From Gynurincola endophyticus (GTDB taxonomy: Bacteria; Bacteroidota; Bacteroidia; Chitinophagales; Chitinophagaceae), in NCBI RefSeq assembly GCF_003991195.1, contig NZ_RCWL01000008.1:186599-250598 (forward strand): 64,000 bases of DNA. The letters run 5' to 3'. The position numbers and the translations under genes are program-made. The notes beneath the pieces are model-generated. The model saw only the letters and a program-made list of their open reading frames with translations, was not told the origin of the DNA and did no database searches. Positions 62,667 to 64,000 of this stretch are shown piece by piece; the stretch's first letter is position 1; every line of letters begins with the position of its first letter.

Positions 62667-63335
62667 ATGGTAAATATCTCTGCTTATCATCGCTTAACAG
62701 AAGAGCTGGCTCCCAATAATGTTTCGTTAGTGGCCGTATCAAAGTTTAAAACGGCCGGTGATATCAAAAAACTGTACGATGCCGGTCAGAAAGATTTCGG
62801 TGAAAATTACGTGCAGGAGCTCCTCGAAAAACAGGCCTTACTTCCGGCTGACATTCATTGGCATTTTATAGGCCATTTACAATCGAACAAAGTAAAATAC
62901 ATAGTTCCCTTCATTTATCTCATTCATGGAGTTGACAGCTTTAAGCTACTCAAAGAAATTAATAAACAGGCCGGCAAACATGCCCGCGTAGTGAATGTAT
63001 TACTTCAGATACATATTGCTGAAGAAGAAACTAAATTCGGATTAGACGAAAAAGAGTTAGCCGATTGTTTTGTGCAATTGGAACAAACCCCTTTTGAGTG
63101 GGTGCGGGTAGTGGGATTGATGGGAATGTCGTCGTTCAGCGAAGATACTGCACAGGTAACAGCTGAGATGCACCACTTAAAATCATTACATGACCGGTAT
63201 AAAACTAAATTTGATTTGTTAGAAGGTCATAATCAACCTGTTTTATCAATGGGGATGAGTGGTGATTATCCGATAGCTATTGAAAACGGTAGTAATATGG
63301 TTAGGGTAGGAAGTCTGTTATTCGGTGCCCGTTAG
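62667..63335 (+). CDS. YggS-family pyridoxal-phosphate homeostasis protein
   Basis: This protein of about 222 residues belongs to the YggS/PLPBP family, which binds PLP and influences vitamin B6 and amino-acid balance. Motifs are LVAVSKFKTAGDIKKLYDAG with the PLP lysine in VSKFK, FGENYVQELLEKQ, WHFIGHLQSNKVKYIV and the C-terminal LSMGMSGDYPIAIENGSNMV. The ATG at 62667 (MVNISAYHRL) is correct; the longer frame from 62571 overlaps the upstream gene and adds an unrelated tail. Cytoplasmic. A promoter element TACCTTTG lies 23 bases upstream. Confidence 0.92.
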   Translation: MVNISAYHRLTEELAPNNVSLVAVSKFKTAGDIKKLYDAGQKDFGENYVQELLEKQALLPADIHWHFIGHLQSNKVKYIVPFIYLIHGVDSFKLLKEINKQAGKHARVVNVLLQIHIAEEETKFGLDEKELADCFVQLEQTPFEWVRVVGLMGMSSFSEDTAQVTAEMHHLKSLHDRYKTKFDLLEGHNQPVLSMGMSGDYPIAIENGSNMVRVGSLLFGAR

Positions 63336-63471
63336 CCGATTAATCGAAAAAAACTGCCTTTTAGGCGTAAGAAACCGTTTCTTAATCGAAATGAGTTAAA
63401 AAAGTATTAAGAGAAACATATTTTTGATGTAGAATTAATTATGTTTTTCATAGGTTATTGATTAATGGTCG

Positions 63472-63497
63472 AGAGCTGTTTCCACAGCTCTTTTTTT
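63472..63497 (+). terminator. terminator after yggS
   Basis: AGAGCTGT (63472-63479) pairs with ACAGCTCT (63484-63491) around TTCC, followed by a run of T. Confidence 0.82.
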
Positions 63498-63668
63498 ATT
63501 TTGACACCTTGCTGTACTGCTAAACGACCTGTATGGCGGGCTTTGTTAATAAGTTTGACTGCGTTTACACACTATTTGAAGGCTTACCACTCTTCATGTG
63601 AGCTTGCTTTTGATCGCATTTATCTCCCTGAATCTGTGGTTTTTTATTTAAAACAGGCAAGAAAATTG

Positions 63669-63676
63669 TAACTTTG
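63669..63676 (+). promoter_or_regulatory. -7 element of glnS
   Basis: TAACTTTG matches TAnnTTTG, 51 bases before the glnS ATG at 63728. Confidence 0.5.
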
Positions 63677-63727
63677 TAAGAGGTGCCACGGAATGTCCCG
63701 TGGCTTCTTTGTACTAAAGCGCGAAAT

Positions 63728-64000
63728 ATGTCAGAGATTAAAAAAGAAGAAGAAAAATCACTCAATTTTATTGAGGAAATCATAGAGGCAGACCTGGCTT
63801 CAGGTAAACACAAGTCTATCATAACCAGGTTTCCCCCGGAGCCGAACGGGTACCTGCATATTGGCCATGCCAAAAGTATTTGTCTGAATTTCGGTTTGGC
63901 AAACAAATACGGTGGCAAAACCAATCTTCGTTTCGATGATACCAATCCGGTAACAGAAGATACCGAGTATGTAGACAGTATCAAAGAAGACGTACAATGG
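63728..64000 (+). CDS. glnS: glutamine--tRNA ligase, 5' part
   Basis: The frame opens at ATG 63728 and runs off the right edge; 91 residues are visible. [20 protein letters not shown] carries the class I HIGH motif, and the following [16 protein letters not shown] (continuing [12 protein letters not shown]) is the signature of GlnRS/GluRS enzymes. The start [20 protein letters not shown] followed by DLASGKH fits GlnRS rather than GluRS. GlnRS charges tRNA-Gln with glutamine. The catalytic remainder and the anticodon-binding domain lie outside the window. Confidence 0.93.
   Translation, partial: MSEIKKEEEKSLNFIEEIIEADLASGKHKSIITRFPPEPNGYLHIGHAKSICLNFGLANKYGGKTNLRFDDTNPVTEDTEYVDSIKEDVQW

Larger units (their letters stand above)
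63336..63727. other. spacer upstream of glnS
   Basis: Between yggS and glnS there is no coding gene. A terminator at 63472-63497 (AGAGCTGT/ACAGCTCT, loop TTCC, T run) lies about 136 bases after yggS, and a TAACTTTG -7 element at 63669-63676 fits glnS. A short frame at 63465-63671 shows no family features and is judged chance. Confidence 0.55.

Noticed and set aside
63465-63671. Short + frame of 68 codons between yggS and glnS
   Set aside because: It covers a terminator, has no recognisable domain and no start-site support.
63565-63997. Two - strand frames over the glnS start
   Set aside because: They are shadows of the glnS reading frame, which has the HIGH motif and clear homology.

Overview
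The window looks like chromosome of an AT-rich member of the Bacteroidota, most likely a chitinophagaceae-like bacterium (family placement is inference). The direct evidence is a SusC/SusD pair, a 1391-residue secreted protein with a type IX secretion (T9SS) tail, a lipoprotein form of TamA (TamL) next to TamB, and several TAnnTTTG elements of the Bacteroidota -7 type. I saw no phage, insertion sequence, plasmid function, CRISPR array or rRNA. Two tRNAs are present: Cys(GCA) on + and Arg(ACG) on -.

Layout. 1-5.4 kb: 3' part of rpoN, then a sigma-54-dependent response regulator and two soluble histidine kinases, all on +. 5.4-10.4 kb: BrkB-type membrane protein and DUF4142 lipoprotein (-), two unknown proteins and an AsmA-like membrane-anchored protein (+). 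10.4-21 kb: a long - strand run (nucleoside phosphorylase, dapF, corA, Nudix, tamB, tamL), with tRNA-Cys just upstream. 21-24 kb: small + genes, including an AraC regulator and a siderophore-interacting flavoprotein separated by two striking palindromes. 24-32.3 kb: ornithine aminotransferase, ispE, a bifunctional-nuclease protein, etfA/etfB, TPR protein, tilS, rhomboid protease and rlmH. 32.7-36.9 kb: the giant T9SS repeat protein, followed by 1.25 kb without coding genes that holds three hairpin/terminator units and tRNA-Arg.

38-40 kb: M1 metallopeptidase. 40.2-43.6 kb: a four-gene - operon (SDR, fumarylacetoacetate-hydrolase family, SDR, Gfo/Idh/MocA) resembling the lower part of a non-phosphorylating L-fucose-type pathway. 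43.9-54.3 kb: an amino-sugar/glycoprotein-glycan locus: NagB fused to a PIG-L-like deacetylase domain, SusD, SusC, GH20 hexosaminidase, and divergently a glycosylasparaginase and CutC. 54.4-56.9 kb: pyruvate kinase and phosphofructokinase. 57.3-64 kb: sugar-nucleotide-type reductase, CtlX-like hydrolase, arginine deiminase, acyl-CoA dehydrogenase, small membrane protein, YggS-type PLP protein and the 5' end of glnS.

Functionally, the GH20/SusCD/asparaginase/NagB set fits import and breakdown of GlcNAc-containing glycans, including the GlcNAc-Asn linkage, feeding glycolysis encoded next door (pfkA, pyk). Arginine deiminase, CtlX and ornithine aminotransferase fit arginine/citrulline/ornithine use. 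TamL, TamB and the AsmA-like protein form an envelope-biogenesis neighbourhood. The most unusual features are the structured noncoding region at 36.9-37.8 kb, the repeat protein with recurring CVxC motifs, the paired palindromes before the siderophore-interacting gene, a possible frameshift at the AraC N terminus, and an SDR whose catalytic lysine is asparagine.
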